NCBI GenBank assembly: GCA_905235615.1 | Contig: CAJOMB010000006.1 | Coordinates: 1-22,228, forward strand | Length of the DNA stretch: 22,228 nucleotides | DNA from: an uncultured Bacteroidales bacterium | Lineage (GTDB): Bacteria > Bacteroidota > Bacteroidia > Bacteroidales > UBA932 | Direction of reading: 5' to 3' | Part shown: in pieces, positions 7,557 through 14,672 of the stretch | How positions within the stretch are numbered: position 1 is the stretch's first letter | Layout of the letters: the number at the start of each line of letters is the position of its first letter | Made by a program: the position numbers and the translations under genes | The notes under the pieces: model-generated | The model's input: the letters and a program-made list of their open reading frames with translations, nothing else | Told to the model about the DNA's origin: nothing | The model's database searches: none

Positions 7557-9720
7557 CTTGTTTGTGACCGGCTTCCTGGCCCTTTCCTGCGGCCATTTTG
7601 TCCGTGGGGCCGATGCAGTACACCAGTACTATATCCATCCCGACGTGCAGGGACGGGCGTTGGACGTGAAGATGAGCGATTATCTGAAAAAACACCTCCA
7701 GCGGCGTTCAGAGACCTCTTTGTTAAGCCGTGACGGGATAGAGGTGGCCGTGCATGTGGCCGATGACTTCGGTGGAGATTTCGGCTTCTCCCGCCTTCCC
7801 GGCGGCGGTTACCTGCTCCGGGCCAAGGATGAGCGTACGATGATCTGGCTGGTTTACCAGTTCATCAAGATGGCAGGCAAGGCCGATGGGAACATTACCA
7901 CGGACGACCTTCCGCCCCTGATCCTGAGCGGGCGGGACACGGTGGTCACCTTCCCCTTCGAATACCGGGACATCTACATGCCCACCAACCAGAATCCGGA
8001 CATGACCCTCCTCCTGGCCCTTCACAACCTGGAAATGGACTGGGGCATCTGGGGACACAACCTCTCCCGTGTGCTGGGCAGCAACGGAGACCAGTCCTTC
8101 GGTTTTCAGAACATGGACCAGTCCCTGTTCGCCAAGGGGGCCGACGGGGTGGTGCACCAGAACCAGTTCTGTTTCTCCTCGGACAAGCTGCTGGAACTGA
8201 CGGAGAAGTACATCATGGACCAGTATGGCGACGGCCTTAAATATCCGCTGAAGATGACCATCGGCCCGGCCGACAATGACTGGGTGTGCCTGTGCCGCCG
8301 CTGTGAGTCGGCCGGAAACACCAAGACCAGTGCCACGCCCGCCGTGGTGGCATTCGTGGAGAAGCTGGCCGCCCGTTTCCCGGGCCACACCTTCTTTATT
8401 CCCGGCTATTCCACCACCAAGGCCCTGCCTGACCACCGGCTCCCTGCCAATGTGGGCGTATTCCTGTCGGCCATCGATTATCCCCGCGCATGGCATTCCG
8501 AGGACGAGCGCAGCCAGCAGTTCTTCCGGGAACTGGAGCGTTGGCAGCAGATAACGGACACGGTGTACATCTGGGACTATATCTGCAACTTTGACGATTA
8601 CCTCACCCCTTATCCCATCCTGTATGTGATGCAGGAGCGTTTACGCCAATACCGGGAGAAGGGAGTGAAGGGACTGTTCCTCAATGGCAGCGGCTATTTC
8701 TATTCCATGCAGCAGGAGATGTATTCCTTCCTGCTGGCCCAGCTTCTGATTGATCCGGACGCCGACATCGAGCGCATGGTGAAGGAGTATTATGCCGATG
8801 CCATGCCCAACGTAGGGCAGTTCTATTCCTCCGTCGTGCTGTCCATGGAGGAGCATGCCCGGCGGAGCGCCTTGGAACTGCCGTTGTATGGCGGCATGGA
8901 GGAAGCCCTGCGTACCTACCTTTTCGATCGGAATTTCCGGGAATTCTACTCTGTCTTCCTGCGGGCCAATGCCATGGAAATGACGCATCGCGAACGGGTT
9001 ATCTATGAAAAGACCCGGCAGTTCGTGTCCTTCTCCTTCCTGGAGATGTGCCGTATTCATGGACTGGGCTCCGGAGGATTCGCGGAACTGGTGGGAGATG
9101 AGTGGGTGGTGAAACCCGAAGTCTGGTCTGCCGTGGAGGACCTCAAGATCATGACGCCGGAAGATGACCTTTGGATATTGACGGACAACGAAAATGCCGC
9201 TCCGGACCACATGGACCGTGTGAACGAGCAGGGTGTCTATGTGGCCGACTATGAAAACGAGGTGGAGTTGTGGCTGGCCGGCAGCGCCTGGAGCCGCGAC
9301 GTCCTCTTGCGGCAGCCGCTCCTGGTTCGTTATGAAGGGGGCAGCGAGCGTACCACCAAACTCACGGATGCGGTGGCCGGCATCTCTCAGAATTACCACT
9401 GGGGCTGGCAGGTGTTCCCCCAGAAGGATTTGGTCATCGAACTCCCGGCCGATGTCCTGGCCGGAAAGTCCGGAGAGTTCTCCATGTCGTTCCTCAACAG
9501 TGAGCGGCACCGGATGTCTCCTCCCAAAGCCGTGGAAATCTGGGCCGATGACCGCAATGTGGGCGTCTTGCGAAAGGAGGGCCTGGCCGACTATGTGGAT
9601 GAGGGAGAGAAGGTTACCTTCCGCGGTCCGGCCAGTTTCGGCCGGCCGGAGAGGATTGAGCTGCGTATTGTACCTTCTTACACGCACGATGTGGGTATAG
9701 ATGAAATTTATTTCAAGTAA
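7531..9720 (+). CDS. DUF4838 glycosidase-like lipoprotein
   Basis: This is a 729-aa protein. The N-terminus MSPLRFLFSLFVTGFLALSC is a probable lipoprotein signal peptide (relaxed lipobox ending LSC). Residues of about 30-115 resemble the N-terminal accessory domain of GH67/GH20-type enzymes, ending in a typical IWLVYQFIKMAG. A TIM-barrel-like DUF4838 region follows (about 130-430). Its features include the family's CxCxxC (C253, C255, C258) after GPADNDW, the YIWDYICNFDDYLTPYP segment (W348, D349, Y350) and the REKGVKGLFLNG element. The C-terminal about 150 residues look like a beta-sandwich. DUF4838 proteins are presumed glycosidases and usually occur in polysaccharide-utilisation loci; the catalytic residues are not established. 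Here the gene starts 26 nt inside the YaiO-barrel gene, so it probably trims or processes the exported polymer, as periplasmic hydrolases do in other synthase systems (inference). Confidence 0.82.
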   Translation: MSPLRFLFSLFVTGFLALSCGHFVRGADAVHQYYIHPDVQGRALDVKMSDYLKKHLQRRSETSLLSRDGIEVAVHVADDFGGDFGFSRLPGGGYLLRAKDERTMIWLVYQFIKMAGKADGNITTDDLPPLILSGRDTVVTFPFEYRDIYMPTNQNPDMTLLLALHNLEMDWGIWGHNLSRVLGSNGDQSFGFQNMDQSLFAKGADGVVHQNQFCFSSDKLLELTEKYIMDQYGDGLKYPLKMTIGPADNDWVCLCRRCESAGNTKTSATPAVVAFVEKLAARFPGHTFFIPGYSTTKALPDHRLPANVGVFLSAIDYPRAWHSEDERSQQFFRELERWQQITDTVYIWDYICNFDDYLTPYPILYVMQERLRQYREKGVKGLFLNGSGYFYSMQQEMYSFLLAQLLIDPDADIERMVKEYYADAMPNVGQFYSSVVLSMEEHARRSALELPLYGGMEEALRTYLFDRNFREFYSVFLRANAMEMTHRERVIYEKTRQFVSFSFLEMCRIHGLGSGGFAELVGDEWVVKPEVWSAVEDLKIMTPEDDLWILTDNENAAPDHMDRVNEQGVYVADYENEVELWLAGSAWSRDVLLRQPLLVRYEGGSERTTKLTDAVAGISQNYHWGWQVFPQKDLVIELPADVLAGKSGEFSMSFLNSERHRMSPPKAVEIWADDRNVGVLRKEGLADYVDEGEKVTFRGPASFGRPERIELRIVPSYTHDVGIDEIYFK

Positions 9721-10226
9721 TGAAACGGATTGTCCCTTTAGTTCTGCTGGCTCTTCTGACCATCGTTGGCTGCACCCGGAAGGTGCAGTACACCACCGTG
9801 GAAATCAGAGACCCCGTCCGCCACTATTATCCCATCCTCCAGGGGCAGGAACTCACCGTCCTGGTGCGCTTGGAGAACAAGGGGAAGGTGCCGCTGGTAA
9901 TCAAGGACATCCAGCCGTCCTGCGGCTGCATCGTTTTGGAGAGCGACCATGAGATGGTGGTGCCGCCGGAGCGCAACATGCTGGTCACGCTCAAGTATGA
10001 CAGCCGCAAGAATGTGGGCCGTGCAGAACATTCCGTCCGTTTCTGGGGCAATATCTCCCCTTCGGGCATGGCGGAAATCCGCTTCGACGTGAACGTGGTG
10101 CCCGACGCCTCCTACCATCATGACTATGAAGAGATGTATGACAAGGAGGAGAGCGCCAGACTGCTCAAGAAATTCGTTGACGGAACGGGATTTGAGGGTA
10201 GCCTGGGCTACTATGTGGACCGTTGA
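9720..10226 (+). CDS. DUF1573 lipoprotein
   Basis: This is a 168-aa lipoprotein: signal peptide MKRIVPLVLLALLTIVGC with lipobox IVGC at residues 15-18. Residues of about 33-125 form a DUF1573 (immunoglobulin-like, MSP/ASPM-related) fold, recognised from VRLENKGKVPLVIKDIQPSCGC (residues about 49-70) and the following VVPPERNMLVTLKYDS and HSVRFWGN strands. The SCGC is typical of the family. A charged helical tail (about 130-168) follows. It starts on the last base of the preceding stop (TAATG, 1-nt overlap) and is the last gene of the five-gene run. DUF1573 proteins are very common in Bacteroidota and have no defined biochemical role; a structural or adaptor function in the periplasm or at the outer membrane is plausible here. 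Confidence 0.88.
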   Translation: MKRIVPLVLLALLTIVGCTRKVQYTTVEIRDPVRHYYPILQGQELTVLVRLENKGKVPLVIKDIQPSCGCIVLESDHEMVVPPERNMLVTLKYDSRKNVGRAEHSVRFWGNISPSGMAEIRFDVNVVPDASYHHDYEEMYDKEESARLLKKFVDGTGFEGSLGYYVDR

Positions 10227-10284
10227 ATCTTCTTTTCCACAAGGGTTTGTTGAAAACTTTTTAGAAAAATTTCGGGCAGGGGTA

Positions 10285-10315
10285 TTGTATTAAAAAAATT
10301 TAATATCTACCTTTG
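10285..10315 (+). promoter_or_regulatory. Bacteroidota-type promoter for the nucleobase uptake operon
   Basis: A -7 element TACCTTTG (10308-10315) matches the Bacteroidota consensus TAnnTTTG. A TTG at 10285-10287 lies 20 nt upstream, where the -33 element is expected. The spacer is A/T-rich (taaaaaaatttaatatc), and a leader of about 45-50 nt would follow before the ATG at 10369. This separates the nucleobase transport genes from the operon ending at 10226. Confidence 0.75.
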
Positions 10316-10368
10316 TCCGGTCATTAAAGGCCTGTGCGGTTGGAATTTACTTAACAAACCTTTATTAT

Positions 10369-11721
10369 ATGACAAAAAATCAGAACGCCATCTATGACGC
10401 CCGTACGCTCGGAACGGGCAAGATGCTTACCCTCGGCCTCCAGCACATGTTCGCCATGTTCGGAGCCACGGTACTGGTTCCGGTGATTACCGGTCTCTCC
10501 ATGAGCGCCACCCTCCTTTTCGCAGGACTCGGCACCCTCCTTTTCCACCTCCTTACCAAGATGAAGGTTCCGGCATTTCTGGGGTCGTCCTTCGCTTTTC
10601 TCGGTGGCTACGCAGCCGTAGTCTCAATGGGAGAAGCCCAAGGACTCAGCGCCGCACAATCATTGCCTTATGCCTGCATCGGAGTTTTCTCGGCAGGCAT
10701 TCTTTATTTTGTGCTGGCAGGGCTCATCGCTGCATACGGTGTCAGGAAGGTGATGCGTTTCTTCCCGCCCATCGTGACCGGCCCCATCATCATCGCCATC
10801 GGCCTTACGCTTAGCGGAAGCGCCATCCAGAACTGCAACAGCAACTGGTGGATCGCCCTTCTGGCTATCGTCATCATCATCGTGTGCAATATCTGGGGCA
10901 GGAAAATGATCAAGATTATCCCCATCCTGCTGGGTGTGCTGGGCTCTTATGTGGTGGCGGCCTGCTTCGGCCTCTGTGACTTCACGCCCGTGAAGGAAGC
11001 CGCCTGGTTAGGTGTTCCTTTCCACTGGGAAGATACCGCCTTCCATGTGTTTGCCAATCCCAACTGGGGCCTGGTGCTCAGTGCTATCATCGCCATCGTT
11101 CCCATCTCCCTGGCAACCATGATGGAGCATATCGGAGACATGTGCGCCATCTCTTCCACCACCGGAGAGAACTATCTGGCCGATCCGGGCCTGCACCGCA
11201 CCCTGATGGGTGACGGCCTGGCCACCATGCTGGCCTCCCTCTTCGGCGCTCCGGCCAATACCACGTACGGAGAGAATACCGGCGTTCTGAACCTTACCCG
11301 CGTATTTGACCCCCGCGTGATCCGCATCGCGGCCGTTTTTGCCATCATCCTGAGTTTCTGCCCCAAATTCAGCGCCCTGATTGCCTGCATGCCCGCTTCC
11401 ACCATCGGCGGTGTGTCCCTGGTGCTGTACGGTATGATTTCCGCCGTGGGCGTGCGTAACGTGGTGGAGAACCAGGCCGATTTCACCAATAGCCGCAATG
11501 TGCTCATCCTGGCCTTCATCCTGGTGCTGGCCATCGGCATCAAGTACGGTGCCGGCGACGCCATCAACCTGGGCTTCACCTCCCTCAGCGGCCTGGCCGT
11601 GGCTGCCCTGGTGGGCATCACCCTCAATGCCGTCCTTCCCGGCAAAGACTATGAATTCGGCTCCAATCCCCAGGGAGACAAGGCCGTGGACTTTGAAATC
11701 AATCCTTCCCTGAGAAAATAA
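10369..11721 (+). CDS. uraA: NCS2-family uracil permease (UraA-like)
   Basis: This 450-aa inner-membrane protein has about 14 hydrophobic segments, the normal size for the family. The N-terminus carries the highly conserved LQHMFAMFGATVLVPVITG. The two substrate-site regions are present: MMEHIGD (E253, H254) and TTYGENTGV (E302), which correspond to the uracil-binding glutamates of E. coli UraA. Family knowledge assigns proton-coupled uracil import; xanthine or another nucleobase cannot be excluded because NCS2 specificities vary. The gene is the first of a three-gene run ending with a purine permease and including a Tsx-like outer-membrane protein, which supports a nucleobase salvage role. 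It is preceded by a good promoter with a leader of about 50 nt. Confidence 0.9.
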   Translation: MTKNQNAIYDARTLGTGKMLTLGLQHMFAMFGATVLVPVITGLSMSATLLFAGLGTLLFHLLTKMKVPAFLGSSFAFLGGYAAVVSMGEAQGLSAAQSLPYACIGVFSAGILYFVLAGLIAAYGVRKVMRFFPPIVTGPIIIAIGLTLSGSAIQNCNSNWWIALLAIVIIIVCNIWGRKMIKIIPILLGVLGSYVVAACFGLCDFTPVKEAAWLGVPFHWEDTAFHVFANPNWGLVLSAIIAIVPISLATMMEHIGDMCAISSTTGENYLADPGLHRTLMGDGLATMLASLFGAPANTTYGENTGVLNLTRVFDPRVIRIAAVFAIILSFCPKFSALIACMPASTIGGVSLVLYGMISAVGVRNVVENQADFTNSRNVLILAFILVLAIGIKYGAGDAINLGFTSLSGLAVAALVGITLNAVLPGKDYEFGSNPQGDKAVDFEINPSLRK

Positions 11722-11753
11722 ATCCTTATATATTCATTCATAAACTACGTTTT

Positions 11754-12521
11754 ATGTCCAAAAAAACTATTCTCGCCGTTGCTGTCGCAACCCTCGCCTT
11801 CGGCCAGCTGGCCAAGGCCCAGACCAACATCCAGGTGTTTTACGATTTCGGTAAGGACCGTAAGCACATTACCACCACCATCGAAGGTTTCTACAATGAC
11901 AATTGGGGAAACACCTTCTTCTTCGTAGATCATGACTTCAACAACCGTATCGACGGAAAGCTCATCTCCCCGAACGGCACGTACATGGAAATCGCCCGTT
12001 GCCTGAACTTCTGGCAGAAGAGCCCGCTTGGCGGTCTGAGCGCCCACATTGAATACAATGGCGGCATTTATAACAAGTATGCCATCAACAACGCCATCCT
12101 GGCCGGTCTGGATTATTTCTTCCACAGCAAGGACTTCAAGAACACCCTCAATGTGAAGGTTCTCTACAAGTGGATCGACTACCGCGACACGCCCGGCTTC
12201 AAGAGCAATGTTCCCATGCAGTTCACCCTGGTCTGGGGCCTGCAGGACCTGTTCGGCGCCAAGGGCCTGCGTTTCAGCGGCTTTGCCGATTTCTGGTGGC
12301 AGGACCACATGCTCTATACGGATGCCAAGGGCGAGGCCTTGGCCAATCCTGAGCTCTCCCACGTGGTGTTTCTCTCAGAGCCCCAGCTCTGGTACAATGT
12401 GGGCCAGTGGTTCGGTGTTCCCAATTTCAATATAGGCGGCGAGGTGGAACTCTCCCTCGATTTCGGTTCTGCCAAGGGCTTCTGGGCCCGTCCCTGCCTC
12501 GGTGTAAAATGGATCTTCTAA
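11754..12521 (+). CDS. DUF5020-family outer-membrane protein, Tsx-like channel
   Basis: This is a 255-aa protein with a cleavable signal peptide (MSKKTILAVAVATLAFGQLAKAQ, cut after AKA). The mature start NIQVFYDFGKDRKHITTTIEGF and the segment NDNWGNTFFFVDHDF are the recognisable DUF5020/Tsx (nucleoside-specific channel) signature. The remainder is alternating aromatic-rich strands, consistent with a barrel of about 12 strands. The C-terminus ends in KWIF, with the terminal Phe typical of outer-membrane proteins. Tsx in enteric bacteria is a nucleoside pore. Because the gene lies between UraA-like (33 nt upstream) and AzgA-like (17 nt downstream) permeases, a nucleobase/nucleoside outer-membrane pore is the natural reading (inference from context). 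Confidence 0.82.
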   Translation: MSKKTILAVAVATLAFGQLAKAQTNIQVFYDFGKDRKHITTTIEGFYNDNWGNTFFFVDHDFNNRIDGKLISPNGTYMEIARCLNFWQKSPLGGLSAHIEYNGGIYNKYAINNAILAGLDYFFHSKDFKNTLNVKVLYKWIDYRDTPGFKSNVPMQFTLVWGLQDLFGAKGLRFSGFADFWWQDHMLYTDAKGEALANPELSHVVFLSEPQLWYNVGQWFGVPNFNIGGEVELSLDFGSAKGFWARPCLGVKWIF

Positions 12522-12524
12522 TGT

Positions 12525-12530
12525 AGGAGG
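12525..12530 (+). promoter_or_regulatory. Strong Shine-Dalgarno site before the AzgA-type gene
   Basis: AGGAGG lies 8 nt before the ATG at 12539 and 3 nt after the preceding stop. A full-strength Shine-Dalgarno sequence is uncommon in Bacteroidota, where starts usually rely on A-rich leaders. It supports this start and independent initiation inside the operon. Confidence 0.7.
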
Positions 12531-12538
12531 GAATCGGC

Positions 12539-13870
12539 ATGAAACCTGCATTTGAGAAATTATTCGGCTTTGATTCCGCCAAGAACAACGTCCGTACGGA
12601 AATTCTGGCCGGTATCACCACTTTTCTCACCATGGCCTATATCCTGGCCGTGAACCCTGCTATCTTCAGCGTCCTGGATGGCATGCCCGGCGGCGCCGTC
12701 TTTACCGCCACCGCCCTGGCCGCCATCATCGGTACGCTGGTGATGGCCCTGTTTGCCAAGAAACCGTTCGCCCTCGCCCCCGGCATGGGCCTCAACGCTT
12801 TCTTCGTGTACACCGTCTGCTTGGGCATGGGCTACACCTGGCAGTTCGCCCTCACGGCCGTTTTGCTGGAAGGTATCATCTTTATCATCCTCACGCTTAC
12901 CAAAGTCCGCAGCTGGCTCCTCAATGCCATTCCCGGTACGCTGAAGAAGGCTATCGGCGCGGGCATCGGTCTGTTCATCGCCTTCATCGGCCTGCAGAAC
13001 GCCGGCATCGTCGTGAACAACGACGCCACCCTGGTGTCCCTGGGCGAAATCACCGAAGGGAAGGCCCTGCTGAGCCTGATCGGCCTGTTCATCACTGCCG
13101 GTCTGGTCATGGCCAAGGTCCGTGGAGGCATCCTCTGGGGCATCCTGGCCACCACTCTTCTCGGCCTGCTTATCAAAGACCCTGCAACGGGAGAGGCCAT
13201 TACCAAGCTGAACGGCGTGGTTTCCCTGCCCGACAGCGTGAAGCCCATCGCCTTCCAGTTCGAGTGGCACAACATCTTCACCTTAGACATGCTGGTGATT
13301 GTTTTCACCTTCCTGTTCATTGACATGTTCGACACCATGGGCACCATCATCGGTGTGCACCAGGGGGCCGGTATGGTTCCGGAAGGAAACCGCCGCGACG
13401 ACATCCCCGGCATGGAGCAGATGTTCCTGGCCGATTCCATCGGCACCGTTGCCGGCGCCTGCCTGGGTACTTCCACCACCACCACTTATGTGGAGAGTGC
13501 TTCCGGCGTGGGTGAAGGCGGCCGTACCGGCCTCACGGCCTTCTCTACGGCCTGCTGCTTCGCCCTGGCCCTGTTCTTCAGCCCGCTGTTCCTGGCCATC
13601 CCCGGCGCCGCCACCGCTCCCGCCCTCATCATCGTGGGCGTGATGATGATGCATTCCGTGAGGCGCATCCACTGGGACGACTATTGCAAGGCTATCCCGG
13701 CCTTCATGACCATCATCCTCATGCCGATGGCCTACAGCATCTCCGACGGCATTCTCATCGGTGTCATCACCTATGTGGCCTGCCATGCCGTAGCCGGCCG
13801 CTTCAAGGACATCTCCGTCACCATGTGGATCCTGGCCGCCCTGTTCATCTGCAAGTATATCTTTATTTAG
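12539..13870 (+). CDS. AzgA-type NCS2 purine permease (adenine/guanine/hypoxanthine)
   Basis: This is a 443-aa polytopic inner-membrane protein. The opening KLFGFDSAKNNVRTEILAGI and TTFLTMAYILAVNPAI are diagnostic of the AzgA/PbuG/GhxP branch. Further conserved blocks are ALAPGMGLNAFF (about 78-89), FIDMFDTMGTIIGVHQGAG and TSTTTTYVESASGVGEGGRTG, the last two forming the substrate region. Members are proton-coupled adenine or guanine/hypoxanthine importers; which purine this one takes cannot be settled by eye, so no symbol is given. It has an AGGAGG ribosome site and ends 31 nt before a perfect palindromic terminator. It complements the UraA-like gene upstream, giving the operon both pyrimidine and purine import. 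Confidence 0.92.
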   Translation: MKPAFEKLFGFDSAKNNVRTEILAGITTFLTMAYILAVNPAIFSVLDGMPGGAVFTATALAAIIGTLVMALFAKKPFALAPGMGLNAFFVYTVCLGMGYTWQFALTAVLLEGIIFIILTLTKVRSWLLNAIPGTLKKAIGAGIGLFIAFIGLQNAGIVVNNDATLVSLGEITEGKALLSLIGLFITAGLVMAKVRGGILWGILATTLLGLLIKDPATGEAITKLNGVVSLPDSVKPIAFQFEWHNIFTLDMLVIVFTFLFIDMFDTMGTIIGVHQGAGMVPEGNRRDDIPGMEQMFLADSIGTVAGACLGTSTTTTYVESASGVGEGGRTGLTAFSTACCFALALFFSPLFLAIPGAATAPALIIVGVMMMHSVRRIHWDDYCKAIPAFMTIILMPMAYSISDGILIGVITYVACHAVAGRFKDISVTMWILAALFICKYIFI

Positions 13871-13901
13871 CTTGACCGCCAAGTAATTGATATACATATC
13901 A

Positions 13902-13948
13902 TTATAGTAAAATCCTCGTTCAATAATTGAACGAGGATTTTACTATAA
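13902..13948. terminator. Perfect palindromic bidirectional terminator
   Basis: Two 23-nt arms (13902-13924 and 13926-13948) are perfect reverse complements around a single central A at 13925. The core CCTCG/CGAGG is flanked by AAAAT on the left and ATTTT on the right, so either strand gives a G/C stem with A-tract entry and U-tract exit. It lies between convergent genes whose stops are at 13870 (+) and 13981 (-), exactly where a shared terminator is expected. Confidence 0.85.
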
Positions 13949-13980
13949 AACGCTGAGAGCCAGCAAGTTGGTTGTCAAGC

Positions 13981-14298
13981 CTATGGCAGGTCAAAGGTGG
14001 TGCGGGAGACGGGGAGGGAGAAGACGATGCCCACGCCCTCCGTGGAGAGGCCGGCGTTCTTGTAGATGGCCTTGAGGACGGTGTCCTTGATATCGGCCGA
14101 TACCAGCACCAGCACAATCTCCTTGTCCGGCTGGATGGTTACGCCGAAGAACTCCTCCGACTCGGGATTGGCGCTTCCGCGGCCGCGGACAATGCTGCCG
14201 CCCCGCGCTCCGGCCGACCGGGCCGCTGTCATTACGTTTTCCGAATAACCTGCATTCACGATGCAGACAACCAGTTCGAATTTCTTTTCGTCGGCCAT
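13981..14298 (-). CDS. PII-family signalling protein (PII-like 1)
   Basis: This is a 105-aa protein with the PII ferredoxin-like fold: a first strand FELVVCIVNAGYSENVMTAARSAGARGG, a short T-loop region (about 33-53) containing the PII-typical VRGRG (R38-G41), and a B-loop-like GLSTEGVGIVFSLPV (83-97). The canonical uridylylation Tyr of GlnB/GlnK T-loops is not seen, and the T-loop is shorter than in GlnB. It is the last gene of a three-gene run on the minus strand, 2 nt after the second PII-like gene and downstream of a DUF1538 membrane protein. PII proteins bind nucleotides and often regulate a membrane transporter encoded next to them, as GlnK regulates AmtB, so the DUF1538 protein is the likely target (inference). 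Confidence 0.85.
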   Translation of the reverse strand: MADEKKFELVVCIVNAGYSENVMTAARSAGARGGSIVRGRGSANPESEEFFGVTIQPDKEIVLVLVSADIKDTVLKAIYKNAGLSTEGVGIVFSLPVSRTTFDLP

Positions 14299-14300
14299 AT

Positions 14301-14669
14301 CTATGCGTTGATTACTTGTTTTTCGTTGCTGAGGAAGCCGTAGGCAAGGGTGCCTATCATGCTGGAGAAGGGGACCGTGAAGGCTACGCCCTTGTAGTCT
14401 TCGCCCTTTTGGAAATGCTCATGGAGCAGGGAGATGATTTCCCCGGCTTCGTCTGAGCGAACTACGCTGAGCACCAGGGTTTTGGGACGGTCTGCCAGTC
14501 CCAAGTAGTTCAGGATGAGATGTGTGGTGCCCTTGCAGGGCATCGTAACCTGCAGGTTGGCCTGCCGGGATTGGATGAGGCTGGAAAAGTATGCCTGCTT
14601 GCTGTTGTGCACAATGGCAAACAGGAGTTCCAGTTTGACGGGCGCTATGTTTTTCTTGACGTCGGACAT
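14301..14669 (-). CDS. Divergent PII-like protein (PII-like 2)
   Basis: This is a 122-aa protein with PII-like topology but weaker motifs. The first strand is KLELLFAIVHNSKQAYFSSLIQ, the middle is a shortened loop (TMPCKGTTHLILNYLGL, about 42-58), and the end is EDYKGVAFTVPFSSMIG (about 90-106), which matches the PII C-terminal strand (GxAFTVPxxS). The VRGRG segment of the neighbouring PII is absent, so its ligand set may differ. It starts 3 nt after the DUF1538 stop and ends 2 nt before the other PII gene, implying stoichiometric co-expression. A heteromeric PII pair, or one sensor for each half of the duplicated membrane protein, are both possible (speculative). Confidence 0.75.
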   Translation of the reverse strand: MSDVKKNIAPVKLELLFAIVHNSKQAYFSSLIQSRQANLQVTMPCKGTTHLILNYLGLADRPKTLVLSVVRSDEAGEIISLLHEHFQKGEDYKGVAFTVPFSSMIGTLAYGFLSNEKQVINA

Positions 14670-14672
14670 GGT

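Noticed and set aside
10233..10241. TTTTCCACA resembling a DnaA box
   Set aside because: A single 9-mer match in an AT-rich intergenic stretch with no cluster and no replication gene nearby is expected by chance.
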